From assembly GCA_023014485.1 (NCBI GenBank), contig JAJOZX010009052.1:95302-159301 (forward strand): a DNA stretch of 64,000 nt. Direction: 5' to 3'. The translations under genes were made by a program, and so were the position numbers. Below, in pieces: positions 12,901 through 25,778 of this stretch; positions within the stretch are counted from its first letter, which is position 1; the number at the start of each line of letters is the position of its first letter. The DNA comes from Bathynomus jamesi. Its lineage: Eukaryota; Arthropoda; Malacostraca; Isopoda; Cirolanidae. The notes below the pieces were generated by a model. That model worked only from the letters and a program-made list of their open reading frames with translations. It was not told the origin of the DNA and did not search any database.

Positions 12901-15900
12901 ATCATTCCCCGGACAAAGTTTTATACCTGAAAGGACTCGTGCAAGAAGCCGGAGCAGACTTTGCATGCCTCACGGAAACTCATCTAAAGGACTGCCAGGC
13001 GAACTGTGAAAATCGAGTCCTGTATTGACAAAAAAGAAATACAAATTGACAACTATAACATCCTCCGAGCCGACAGAACAGTGAGACGTAAAGGAAGATG
13101 TGCTATTTACACACGCGATAGACATATGGCAGAAATGACTACAAGTACCTCAAACAGCTACGTAGAATGTGTAGCAGCAAAAGTTGAAAAATTAAATAGG
13201 GTACTAATCAAAAGAAGATTAGACGCCTGGCTCAGAACAATCCCCGATGAGCCGGGCATACCTGGCTATGTGAGGTGGAGAGCGCAAGAAACCAACTCAC
13301 TACTTCACCAGGCCAACTCGTGAGGAGGGGCGACAAGCTTGACCTTCGCGAAATGAGGAATCATCGCGCGGAAACTTCGTAAGATTAGGTTATACAATTT
13401 GGGTTCCTAAAAATTATTAAAATAGTCAACATAATACAATGGTTTAATACAAAAATTAATATACTTTATAATATTTAGAGATCAGTGAAGTTACAGAAAA
13501 TGTAAATTTATGGGTAACTGAACTTATTAAGCTTCGCCCTTTTCGTGAATGAAAAATGCATTTCATACAAATTACACTTTGAAATGAATATAAACTATCA
13601 TAATTAGTGTTTTATGCATATTCAATTTTCGATAGAGAGATTTTGTTTTATAATGAAAATTTTAAAATTTCAAAGAATCGCCAAAAGATAAATTGGCAAA
13701 ATATGGCTGGTCTACCGAACTGCGGTTGTAGTTGTGTATTGCGCATGCCCTCCGTGGTGGCGGAGGGGGACCTACAATTTTACGTGGGTTCCGAACCACA
13801 AAAACCTTAATTTTACTACCTTAAACTACACCCAATCTATCAACATACGCGTCTAATCGATTTTCAAACATGTTTATGGACGTGCTACTAATTACTTCTA
13901 CCGGCAAACTATTCCAGCTATTTACTATTCTATGCGTAAAAAAGTTTTTGGCAACTGCTGTCTCGAACTTACACCCGTTATTTCTAGTTCTATTATATTG
14001 TATTGTATTGTATTATTTTGAAAAAGCTCTCTCTATTTACGTTACCGAACTCATTCATAATTTAAAAAACCTGGATTAGGTCACCCCTTAGCCTCCCAGT
14101 CTCGTAGTCAATTTTAACTCCTTAAGCATATCCTCGTACGACTTCGACCTAAGGCAGCTCGCTACATTAGTCCAAGACGACTCCGCTCCATCAACGACCA
14201 CACACTGTTTCCTACCTCGCAACCACTCTTCTATCCAATTTATTACTACACCCCTGATTCCATGAGCCTGTTTTTTCAACGAGTCTTTTGTGCGGTACGG
14301 TGTCAAACGCTTTTTGAAAATCTAAATACACTACATCTACCGCCCGATGACTATCGTAAACTTCAACCACGCTTTGAAAAAATTCTAAAAGATTAGTTAA
14401 GCAAGATTTTTTTTGCCTAAAACCGTGCTGTGTATTTCTAATCAAGTTATGCAATTCCGAGTGTTCGACTATACGATCCCTAATTATTGATTCCAGTAGC
14501 TTACCTACAACAGACGTTAAACTGATTGGCCTATAATTTCCTGCCGGATTCTGCCAATGCCGATTAATCGGTACACTTAACTTAAAGTGAGAATCTTCTG
14601 AAGAATGGGAATGCATCGATCTGAAACTGCCTTCTTTCAGATTCTCACTCGCGAATTTTTTATTCTTTGACAAAGACTTAAATGTGAATAACTGAATGGG
14701 AGAACACCGTATGAATGGTGAAATAAGTATAAAAGGAGTTGGAGAGAGAATCGACTAATAAAGGTACGACGATTGTGATGTGCGAGTAACCATGGAGCTG
14801 ATACACGAATAACAAAAGTTGGGAAAAAACAAAGATCGGGAATACTTTGTGTTTTGATTAGTGATGTACCTATTCCCTTCATAAATTTTACTAATCTAAT
14901 GTGAAAACTTTCAATTTTCATATCATTACATTTCAAATTTGTTTAAATGCTTTTCCTGAGCTCACTCCACAATATACGAGGTCTGATCAAAAGTTCCAGG
15001 ACAGATGTATTTATTGCAAAACTAAATGACACACACCTACTCAAATTCGTCTCCTTCAAAGTAATCTCCTGATTGTAAACAGTGATTCCAGCGGGTAAAC
15101 AGTGATTCCAGCGGTCCAGCCATTTATTGAACCACCTGTTATACTCTTCTTTCGGAATGTTTTTCAATTCTCATGTCGCATTTTGTTCGATCTCTAGTAC
15201 TTCCTGAAATCTTTTTTCCTTTTCAACTTGGAGAAGAGGAAAAGGTCACAGGGTAGCGAATACAGTGGTTGGGGAACCAGTGGAATAATGTGCTTCGTTA
15301 AGAATTCCCTTAAGGAGAGTGCCGTGTGAGAAGGCGCATTGTCGTGATGCAACATCCACGAACCCGACGCCCATTTTGCACTCTCCACAAGGGAATTCTT
15401 AACGATGCACAACATTCCACCGGTTTCCCAATGACCGGATTCGCCAGATTTGGCACCCTGTGGCTTTTTCCCGTTCCCCAAGCTGAAAAACCCCCTCAAG
15501 GGAAAAAGATTTCAGGAAGTAGCGGAGATCGAACAAAATGTGACACGAGAATTGAAAAACATTCCGAAAGAGTATAAAAGGTGACTCAATAAATGGCTGG
15601 ACTGCTGGAATCACTGTTTACAATCACACTACTACTACTTTGAAGGAGACAAATTTGATTGGGTATGTGACATTTAGTTCTGCAATAAATACATCTGTCC
15701 CGGAACTTTTTGATCAGACCTCGTACAGTACCAGAATTAGTTACTCATATATGGTACCTAAAGTGATGTTAAATAGTTTTATTACCCGATAAAATAATTT
15801 TATTTTAATTTCATAAATTGAATACCGATTTTTAACGTAAAAAAAAAAAAAAAAAAATTAAAGTCCTTGGTGCCCAATTTGAATAAAAAAAAGTGTATAT

Positions 15901-18900
15901 ACACAGGGTGTACATAAAGTCAGGATCTATTTTTGTAAAATAATTATTTTTTTCTATTTTTCTTTTCAGAAGCCCTTAGAATGAATACAGAAGAGCGTGT
16001 GGCAATAGTAATTTGGCGAATCGAGGGAAAGAAATACAATGACATCAGAGAGAAGTTTAGGAGGAGATTTCATAAGCCGGGGCCAATAGACAAGACAATA
16101 CGAAAATTGGTGAACAAATTTAAACGAACGGGATCTGTAAATGATGAAGCAAGATCAGGACGACCGTGTATGTCAGATCTTACCGTGAATGCAGTACGCG
16201 GAATTATCACTGAGGAGCCACGTACGTCCGTTCGTGCTGCATCACACAGACTCGGCCTCCCGACGTCATCTGTGCACAAAAATCTGAAAGTTAATTTGCG
16301 GAAGAAAAGCTATCATTTGCAGGTTTTACATGATTTACACGAGGAAGATTTCCCTCGACGAAGTGGTGTGTGTGCTGATCTCGTAGAACAAATCTGGAGT
16401 GATAATTTAATGGACAACATTCTCTTTAGTGATGAAGCCACTTTCAATACGTGTGGAAAAGTAAATCGCCATAACTGTCGAATTTGGGCAGATGAAAGAC
16501 CGAATGATTTCGTCCAAAATTGGGAGAAAGACTCGCCTAAAGTTAATGTCTGGATGGGTTTAACGAAACCTAAGGTTTATGGTCCTTTTTTCTTTGCTGA
16601 AGCTACAGTTACGGGGCTTATTTATCTGGACATGTTGCAGCAATTCCTTGAACCTCAGCTGATTGGGGATAGGATTGTTAGTACCGTCGTCTATCAACAT
16701 GATGGTGCTCCTTGTCACTATGCCAAAATTGTTCAGGATTATCAAAATGGACGTTTTCCAAATCGCTGGATCGGACGCGGAAGCAACAGACCTTGGCCAG
16801 CGAGATCACCAGATTTAACCCCTTTAGATTTCTTTGCATGGGTCTTTATCAAATCGCACGTCTATCAGACGAAGATTACGAGTCTCGAAAACTTACGTAC
16901 ACGTATACGAACTGCTGCAGATAACATAACCCCGCAAATGCTCCAAAATGTGTTTAGAAATGCTGCGGAACGATTTGAGCTGTGCAGGGATACTGATGGG
17001 CGTCACGTCGAATCTTACTCTTAATTATTTAATAAATGTTACTACTTTATCATTTTATGATAAAATTCCATATAATTTCCAAGTGCTTCACAAAAATAGA
17101 TCCTGACTTTATGTACACCCTGTATATAATTTGGGTTTATAAGATTATTAAAATACTTAAAATAAAGCCAACATTATAACTTATTTATTAAACCATCTTA
17201 TTAAGTACAACTTAATATAGAATTATTATTAATAGAGTAGGAGATTACGATACTTCATAATATTTAGAGATTAGCTACTTATAAAAAATGTAAATTCATG
17301 GGCAACTTAACTTATTGAGCTTTGCCTTTTTCGTGTGTGTAAAATATTTTTCTATAATTACACTTTAAAATGAGTAAAAATGACAATAAATTGCTATTTT
17401 TGTCTGTTCAATTTTCCATAAATAGAGATTTATTTTGTGACGAAAATTTTAAAATTTCAAGGAATCGGCTAAATTTGGCCGATGGCGATACCCCAAAAAT
17501 GGCCGATTTTGCCGGTGCCGAAGCGATTAATCGGTACACCACTAATTTTGAGAAATTGATTATTATTGTTTGTTGGGGATATTTTACTTTCGTCGCGACG
17601 TGTAATCATATGACGGAAGGTACCTACAACTTTACGTGGGGTCTCAATCACAGGTAGCTACATTACCTGGACCCGGAAGGCGGCCCCCAATCCACCTCCT
17701 ATTCAGACCCAATGTCTCTTAACTTAGCCGATCGACGATAAGCGGAGTTATGACATTGGCCACGATGTAGCCCGTTTCGAGGAAACGAATTACTGCGTTT
17801 GAAGAAGCGTAAGTTCCACTATTCTGTTTTTATGACATTTAGAATACAGATGGCTTACAAATCTTTCAGTAAATACTTAAATAATTAATCCACTACAGCC
17901 GGGAGTTACCTTCAGTCTAATATCTGGAACGAGTGGACAGAAGAGAGCTCTCGCGGAGAGCGGAGGAGTAGAGAAAACTACCGGGGGTTTTTGAGGTTCC
18001 AAAATTTCTTTTAGACGTTCATACGCCAGGACCTCCACTACAGACTGTTCTAGACTACTCAGAGTCACTTCTGCGTAAGAAAAGAAGTTGTAGAATTATC
18101 TCTGTACGAAAGCATTTATCAATTACATATTGTTTTAGGTAGTGGCATATTTCACTATTATGAACATTAAAAACATTTAATTATTTATCCGCAACTCGCT
18201 CTGTATTGTAATTTTCCAAAGGGTTTTCCACCATTCTTACACACTTACCATGATTTTCCTCGATTCTCTCTCTTAGAGATACTTCGAGGGCATTTAAAGT
18301 ATCTGATAATATTTCAGTTGGAGTATTTTTTTTCTGCCTTGAAGATTTTGAACTTGATGTTGGAGATAACCTGAACATAAAAAATGTGAGAAATAACGCA
18401 AAATAATTCGTACCCATTTTTATTTCGAGTCAAAATAAAATAATTGTAAGCGTATTAATTTTCCACTACATCATTTGAACGAGAATATTGCGGTGTATTA
18501 CGTGAAACAAGCGATTTAAATGCCTTTTAAATATTTTCCCTATGGTTATGCGCGATTTAAAAGTAAAAACAAACTTGTTTTCGGGTCTTAAGAGTATTTC
18601 AATTGAACGCTTGGAAATGAAAGTAATTCAAGTCTATTTTTTACCTTTTGCCAAAAGTGACTGAAGTACTTTAATCCGCACTCCGCATACCGAGTGCGTG
18701 CCCACGAACTGACTCAAATCTTACCTTGTGGGTAATGTAATGATGGAGTTCTTCAACCTCCTCCGCAACATCTAAGATCATATGACGGAGGGGAGTTATA
18801 GCTTTACGCGGGATCCGAACCACGAGTCGCTATATAGTCTGGACGCGAAGGACTGTCTCCCAGAGACAATGTCGCTTAACTTCGCTGATCAACGGGAAGC

Positions 18901-20833
18901 GGTGTTACGACATTGGCTACGACGTAGCACTCACTTTGTGGGAAGAAAACGGTGACGAGAGATGACCCGAGTACTTCTTAAATCAATTCTTGAGTTCTGA
19001 ATGCAATTGAATCACTTTCACTTCCAAGCGTCCAGTTAATACTAGTAATTACACATGCAACAAAATAGTAATACGGGATTACTAAATTTCCTTTATATGA
19101 TTTATGACTATCAAGAAAACATAAGAAAAAAACTCACTTATTTTTCTGAGTTTTGTGGATACTCTTTTTGCTCCCAGAGAAATAGACCGAACCTTGTGGA
19201 TGCGTGAAGGCGCTGGAATGGCTAATATGGTTGCTCATTCCATCCAAACACATTTTGTGATGTTTGCTTTCGTGTGAGACTAAGTCTCCATTGAGGAAAT
19301 TTGGCCTTAGATCCAACGTAGTTGGCGAAGACGATTGAATAGAGTGATGCATACCATTGCACGAATCTTTCTTAGGATCGCTGATGCTTCTTCTTTTAGG
19401 AGGAAGGGAGTCGTTGCTTGCCATGTGGCGTATAATGCTCGATTGCAATGTCAACAAACTTGCTAACCACTGGCAAAGAGACCCATCGTTAAATTTATAA
19501 TAAAGTAAGTGTGTAGTCTGTCAGTACTTGTGCCGGGGCCTGACAAACCCAGCTCAAATAGTTTTATATATTTGTCACAAAGGTGCGAGTATTGACGGGT
19601 TAAAGAGCAACCAGTCGCGAGGTGAAGTGTTGTTCTGACCCCATCTGGATGGGAAACTGATTTTTGATTGTGTAAGAAAATATATATGCAAAATTTGGTT
19701 CAAATTCATAAAGCACGTAAATTCTAGTTACCTGGTCTTTCTCCTCCTGCGTTGGTTTCACACTACCAAGCAAACACTCACTGGCAGTCTCTACTTCTTT
19801 CCCACACCCCTTCCTATCTTCCACTTCATCAGAATTTGCATCTACTTCCATTTCTGGTTCCTCTTTAATATCTAAGGGAGGCGACTCTTCGCTGATCTTT
19901 GATTTGCAAGGGGTGGGAGCACCCGGCAGTGATATGCTTTTTGTGGTGGAAGTTGTTGCGTTTGTGGTCTGTGAAGTGGGAGACGGAGGGAATTGATCGA
20001 AAGAAGGGGGAAAGGGGATGTAGTGAGATGGGGAGAGGTGCGGCAGTAAATCTGGAGGATCCTGATAATGGGCTTTAATGGCTCCAGGTACCTGAAAAAA
20101 GTAATCTCAATTACCGATTCGCCAAGAGGCATCATACACCACATAAGATTAAAACTAAAAAATGTTTTGCTTTGTTTGACCTCCATAACGGCTGCAGTCA
20201 TGAAACATACCTATGAAACAAGACTGGGCCTATTTATACGCAAGGAAAATATCCATTTGCAACAAATCTCTTCTATCCTTACCCTGAGTCTGGATCGAAG
20301 CGCTTTCTTGACTTTGTACCTAAATGGAGGATTCAATCGATGACACCTTTGAAGAAAACGTAGCTTTACTGAATCTTGATCTACAGGAATGCTAAATCTG
20401 TCCCAAAGCTTTACTCGCTCCGTTAGACTGTGAGACGTTAAAAGAGTGGTGTCCTGCAATCAAATTTCAAGCAGTCGCCATTTGGTTCTTTTTAAGTAAC
20501 TAAAATGTTTAGAAACTAAATTTCATCTTTGAAAAGGGTGACATTACAACACTCGTTCCTTTCAATTTTAATAATTATTTAAATTCTTAGTTATCTAAAC
20601 TGGTTATTTAATAAAAAGCCATGATGATTATCAATGATATAACTAATGTTTCATCAGATGTCTAACCATATGGTGCTCGGGATGATTGGGGCACATCCAT
20701 CGTCCCATGGGAGGAGTGGTGAGAGGAGGGTCCAGGCAGTCCAGATGATAGAACAGAGGGCAGAAATCACACGGTATTAAAGGACCCACACGGCAACTTC
20801 TTGTTATTCCCCAAAAGTAGATAAAAGTAATTA

Positions 20834-20892
<59 letters not shown>

Positions 20893-23800
20893 ATAATATT
20901 ATATTTTCGTTACATAGAAAAAAGTACGTTTTCCATAAATTTAAGTTATTTATTATAATTATCTAAAATTATTTGCAAAATTTTCTTCAAATTTGTTTCA
21001 CTTTGTTCAAAATAAAAAAAATAAATAAAAAAAAATCCATAATGAACCACAACTCATTAATTTCAGTCAGGGAGCAAAACTGCCCTCCCATAAGACACAC
21101 ACCTACTCCCCCTTTGGGGGAGCGGGGTAGGGGTTGAACACCCTGTTCCCTTAGAAAATACATTTTCACAAAATAGGCCTATTAAGGTAATACATTTTAT
21201 TGTAGACATTAACTTCTGAGTTTGAGCGATTATACAACAAAATTCAACCTAATTCTTAGTAAAAGTAAACATTCTCAGACTTCTACTACAAAACACTAAT
21301 ACTGACAACTCATGAATCGTCGCACTAATAAGGCGTTCGAAGTGTACGACGAAGCGAAAAGTGGGATGATGCGGAAGTCCACTGCAATATAAAATACTGT
21401 ACAGTGTACTTACCTTAAGATGTCACATGTACATTAATTAAAGTGTACATAATTGTGGACGAGATTGTATGTAATGCAAACTTAGTAAAACATGGTTTGG
21501 CTCATCTTTACAATCAAAAGGATACTGGCTTATAATGAAAGAAGTACTCAGCATTTTGCCGGCCCAAGGCAGAGGAATTGTTACCACAGTCACTTATAGT
21601 TGTGCCATTTGATATAGCTAGCTTGCTATTAGAGACTGCTGTTCTTTCTTAAAACTTATTTGTGAATCCATTTAATTTGTTAGTGCTTATAAGTTACTTA
21701 TTTTCTATTTTTGTTTTCTTTGTCCTATTTAGGTTGAAATACGGCAAAATTTGCCGCCCCAGGCAGGTGCCGACTGACTATACGTAAAACCGCCTATGCT
21801 TGTAAAGTTACAAGCATAGGCGTTCTCGTTCTAAGCATAGGCGTTGACCGTTCTCGGTCATTGGCATTGAATGCTGTGACCGAGAACGAAGATCAATGAA
21901 ATGCTTAAATTTCTAAATTTAACACAAACTTAACGTGCGATGAGCATCCAAAATCTCAAAAGGGCGGGAAAATGCGAGTGCAATGATGCGAAGGTGATGT
22001 ACGATGATTCAGAGGTTATACAGGGTGTTTATAAAGTCCCATCTATTTCTTAAAAAAATGCAAAGAAATTGGAGAGAGGTTTGAAAGAACATTTCACAAG
22101 CCAGGTCCTACAGACAAGACAATTCGTGATTTGCTTAATAAATTTAAAAGAACGGGATCTGTTCATGATGAGTTAAGATCTGGACGTCCAAGTGTCTCCG
22201 AGCATGCTGTAAATGCGGTACGTAATGTTATCGATAAACATCCAAGCATGTCAATTCGCACCACATCACGTAGAATCGGGGTACCCAAATCAACTGTCCA
22301 TAAAATTTTAAAATCGACGTTGAAGAGAAGAAGTTATCACATTCAGGTGCTTCATGACTTACATGAGGATTATCCAAAGCGAAGGGCAATGTGTGCCGAT
22401 CTTGTTGAACACATTGAGAATGAAAATTTAATGGACCACATTCTCTTTGAATTGAATAACCTTTATTAATAATGAAATAAATACATTCTTTTCAATAACA
22501 TGAATAATCGTGAAACTATTTATTTTATTTAATTTGGCCCTTGAGCTTTAAGCTTTACTGGGCTCTTATTAAAAATAAACAGCTAGTTGTTAACTAATAA
22601 TAATAAATAAATAAATAAGTAAATACATATTATTAATGGTGAAAACATGTATTAATCCTAAATTATTACTACTGACATGACAAATACAAGTTCACCATTG
22701 AAGGCACTATACCAAAACCATACAAAGAAACCAATATTATACACGAGAGATAAGAACTGAACAATCCCAAGAAACGTTTTTAATACTAAATTACACACGA
22801 GAAATTAATAATTAGTAAACAATATTAATAGACATTAATCCAAGATTTTTGTTAGTATGCCATTATTGATCGGGATTTCAACTTGGTTTTAAACAAATTT
22901 ACATTCACAATATTTTTTATATCGGCATGTAAGTCATTCTATAGTTTCAATCCAATGAAAATGGGTAGTTTTTGAGATGATGACACTCTAAATTGAAGTA
23001 TAACAAAGCTTTGATCTATTTTTGGTCTGATCCGAGTGGATTTCTTAATGAGTTACAAAATATCTATTTATCCATTGTAAATTATGATTTTGTTCTTACA
23101 CTCGTAAATAAAAATAAAATGTGCCACTTTGGTTATATCATTGAGCTTTAGTAGGTTTAGCTCTTTAAATAATGCACTAGAGTGATCAAGGAAATCAGCA
23201 TCGAATAATAACCTTATTGCTCGTTTTTGGATGACAAAGATACCATTTAATGCATTGTTAGTGGAGTTTCCCCAAACAAGGGTGCAGTACGTGAAATAAG
23301 GAAGAACAAGAGTATGATACAGAGTCAATAAAACTTGTTTAGGGACTACATTTCTAAGTTTAAACATTACAGCAACGCTCTTTGAAATCTTTTTCGCGAG
23401 ATAATTTACATGATCACTCCATTGCAAATTCTTATCTAGCATTACACCAAGAAATTTTGTTACAGTACGCTCCTTCATGGCGATTTCATTAACATTAAGT
23501 TCATCAAGATATACATTTCTTTTATTAGTAAAAATCATGAAATTTGTTTTACTGGTATTTAGGAAGAGTTTATTGGTGGTCAACCATTTCATTACACTGA
23601 TGAATTCTGAATTAAATATATTCTTAGCTGTATTAACATCTTTGCAAGAAAGAGAGAGATTGTATCATCTGCAAACATTATGAAGTTCAGTATATCAGAT
23701 GAACGTGGAAGGTCATTTATATATAATAAAAATAACAGTGGACCCAGAACTGAGCCCTGTGGCACACCATGTTTGACAAGCGCTTTAGTTGAGCAAAACT

Positions 23801-25732
23801 TGTTTACTGATACAAAATGATATCTATTGGACAAATAACTTTTAAACCAATCACTGATTGCTCCTCTAAAGCCGTAACAATATAATTTATTAAGTAGAAT
23901 ATTATGGTCTATTACATCAAATGCCTTACTCAAATTCATAAATATTGATATCATTATTTCTTTGTTTTCTTTAGCTATATTTGCAATTTCGATAAGATTT
24001 AAAATAGCCATTTCCGTTGTTTTCTTCGGTGATGAAGCAACCTTCCACACGTGTGGAAAGGTTAATCAACATAACTACCACATATGGGCTAATGAAAAGC
24101 CAGCTGATTTCTATCAATGGGAACGAGATTCTCCTAAAGTTACTCTCTGGTTGGGTATGACCAAATCTAAGATTTATGGGCCCTTTTTCTTTGCTGGAGC
24201 TACAGTTACAGGGCTTATTTACCTGAACATGCTTCAGCAATTCCTGGAACCCCAGCTTCATTCAGATGGCATTTTAAACACCGTCGTCTTTCAACAAGAT
24301 GGGGCACCATGTCATTACGCAAACATTGTTCGGCAGTACCTAAATGAACGATTTCCAAATCGGTGGATCGGATGTGGAGGCAACAGTCCCTGGGTGGCTC
24401 GATCTCCTGACCTAACGCCCTTGGATTTCTTTGCATGGGGCTTTATCAAATCAAACGTCTATCAAACGAGGATTACAGATCTGCAAGATTTACGTGCTCG
24501 TATCGTAACAGCAGTTACAAAAATAACCCCTGTGATGCTCCAAAATGTGTTCCGCAATGCTGCTGACAGATTCGAACTCTGTAGAGATACTGATGGTGCT
24601 CATGTAGAATCATATGCTTAAGTATTCATTAAATGTATGCCTTCTATTATATTGTTATTGAGTTTTACCCATTTTGCTACGTTTTCACTGAAATAGAGAG
24701 GGACTTTATAAACACCCTATATATAGAGGAGTTAAATGTGAAGAAGCGGATATGCGACCATTCAGAGTTGGACGATTCGCGAGTTGTCTGTACGGAACTG
24801 CATTAAATTTCCCTTAGATTCTCTTACGCTCTTGTACTTTGGAAACTTCAAAGTAACAAGAGAAACAAGCACCTGAATATGACCTTTAAGAAATCTGCAA
24901 GCCACAATTAATGATTTTCCTTCATACGCTCGTAAATAGCCCTTTTTAAAACAAGTTCATACACATACTAACTCACAACTAATAAATCCGTATTCCGGGT
25001 CAACCAAACGAATATAATACTAATAATAATTTAGTTTATATTATGTATTTTCATGACCAAATAAGCTTAGCTATTTTACCTATATGGCCTATATAATTTC
25101 TGCTAATTAAATCAAACAATATTTACAAAGGAATATTACTAAGGATTTGATGGAAATTCCTTTGTTACAATGTATCAGGCTTTTAAATTAGGACACACTT
25201 ATAAAACACACCTGTCCTTAACCACGAGGCCAAAATTGCGATTAAAAATGATAACTATATCAGAATGACAGCAGTCTCCCATCCTTTATTTCTGATCTTA
25301 ATTTAGGATGCAAGAACCCGATTCTTGCGATGATACGTATGAAATTTTATCAATTTAGGTTGATCGGTTCGAAAGCTATGCCGCGGAACTCCATTTATGA
25401 TCTTGATCTTTAATGCAGGGACCTGATTCTTGTTCATGACATCGTGTGTGTGTGGGGAGGGGTGGATGTCGTCGATTTATGTAGCGTGGTTCGCAAGTTT
25501 ATAGGCGGAACTCTATTTGACCTTTGATGCAAACCTGACTATTATTCGCAACATATCGTCTTCTGATGATCCAAATGTGGTTCAAATTTCACCTACAAAA
25601 TAACACATTTACCTTGCATGGAAAAAAATCTCCAAATCCTGAAAAGCGGGATGGATTTGACGCTTAAAATTGCACCACACATATTATACACACAATTTTT
25701 TGAAAATAATGGTTCAATAAAACACACTTACT

Positions 25733-25778
<46 letters not shown>

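Larger units (their letters stand above)
12401..13380 (+). mobile_element. CR1-like LINE, internally deleted copy
   Basis: It holds an ORF1-like frame, the start of an APE endonuclease (12862-13017) and, after a deletion of the whole reverse transcriptase, the extreme C-terminus (13198-13323). The 3' end matches the copy at 57.6 kb, down to CTTGACCTTCGCGAAATGAG. Confidence 0.82.
10065..13690. mobile_element. Non-autonomous TIR element, copy 1, heavily interrupted
   Basis: The segments 10065-10520 and 13385-13690 match the two outer parts of copy 2 (14859-17544) in the same order. The left end is TAGTGATGTGCCGGTTCC; copy 2 ends GGTACACCACTA, giving TAGTG/CACTA termini. The middle is displaced by a mariner and a CR1-like LINE fragment, and the right end is cut off near the 5S-SINE at 13735. 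No coding content of its own. Confidence 0.72.
14859..17544. mobile_element. Non-autonomous TIR element, copy 2, with two transposons inside
   Basis: Ends TAGTGATGTACC and GGTACACCACTA; TTTTGA flanks both sides. Its own sequence is 14859-14976, 15724-15903 and 17123-17544. The rest is a mariner fold-back and the intact DD41D element. Copy 1 at 10.1-10.5 kb shows the empty site of the first insertion. Confidence 0.75.
22021..24719 (+). mobile_element. DD41D transposon copy split by a retrotransposon
   Basis: Ends CAGGGTGTTTATAAAGTCC and inverted TAGGGTGTTTATAAAGTCC, each next to TA. The TIR and protein are similar to, but distinct from, the 15.9-kb element. The start of the gene is lost just inside the left TIR, and a LINE sits at 22450-24027. 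Confidence 0.9.

Noticed and set aside
14580..14640. Possible hammerhead core (CTGAAGA ... GAAAC)
   Set aside because: Stem II and stem I cannot be formed.
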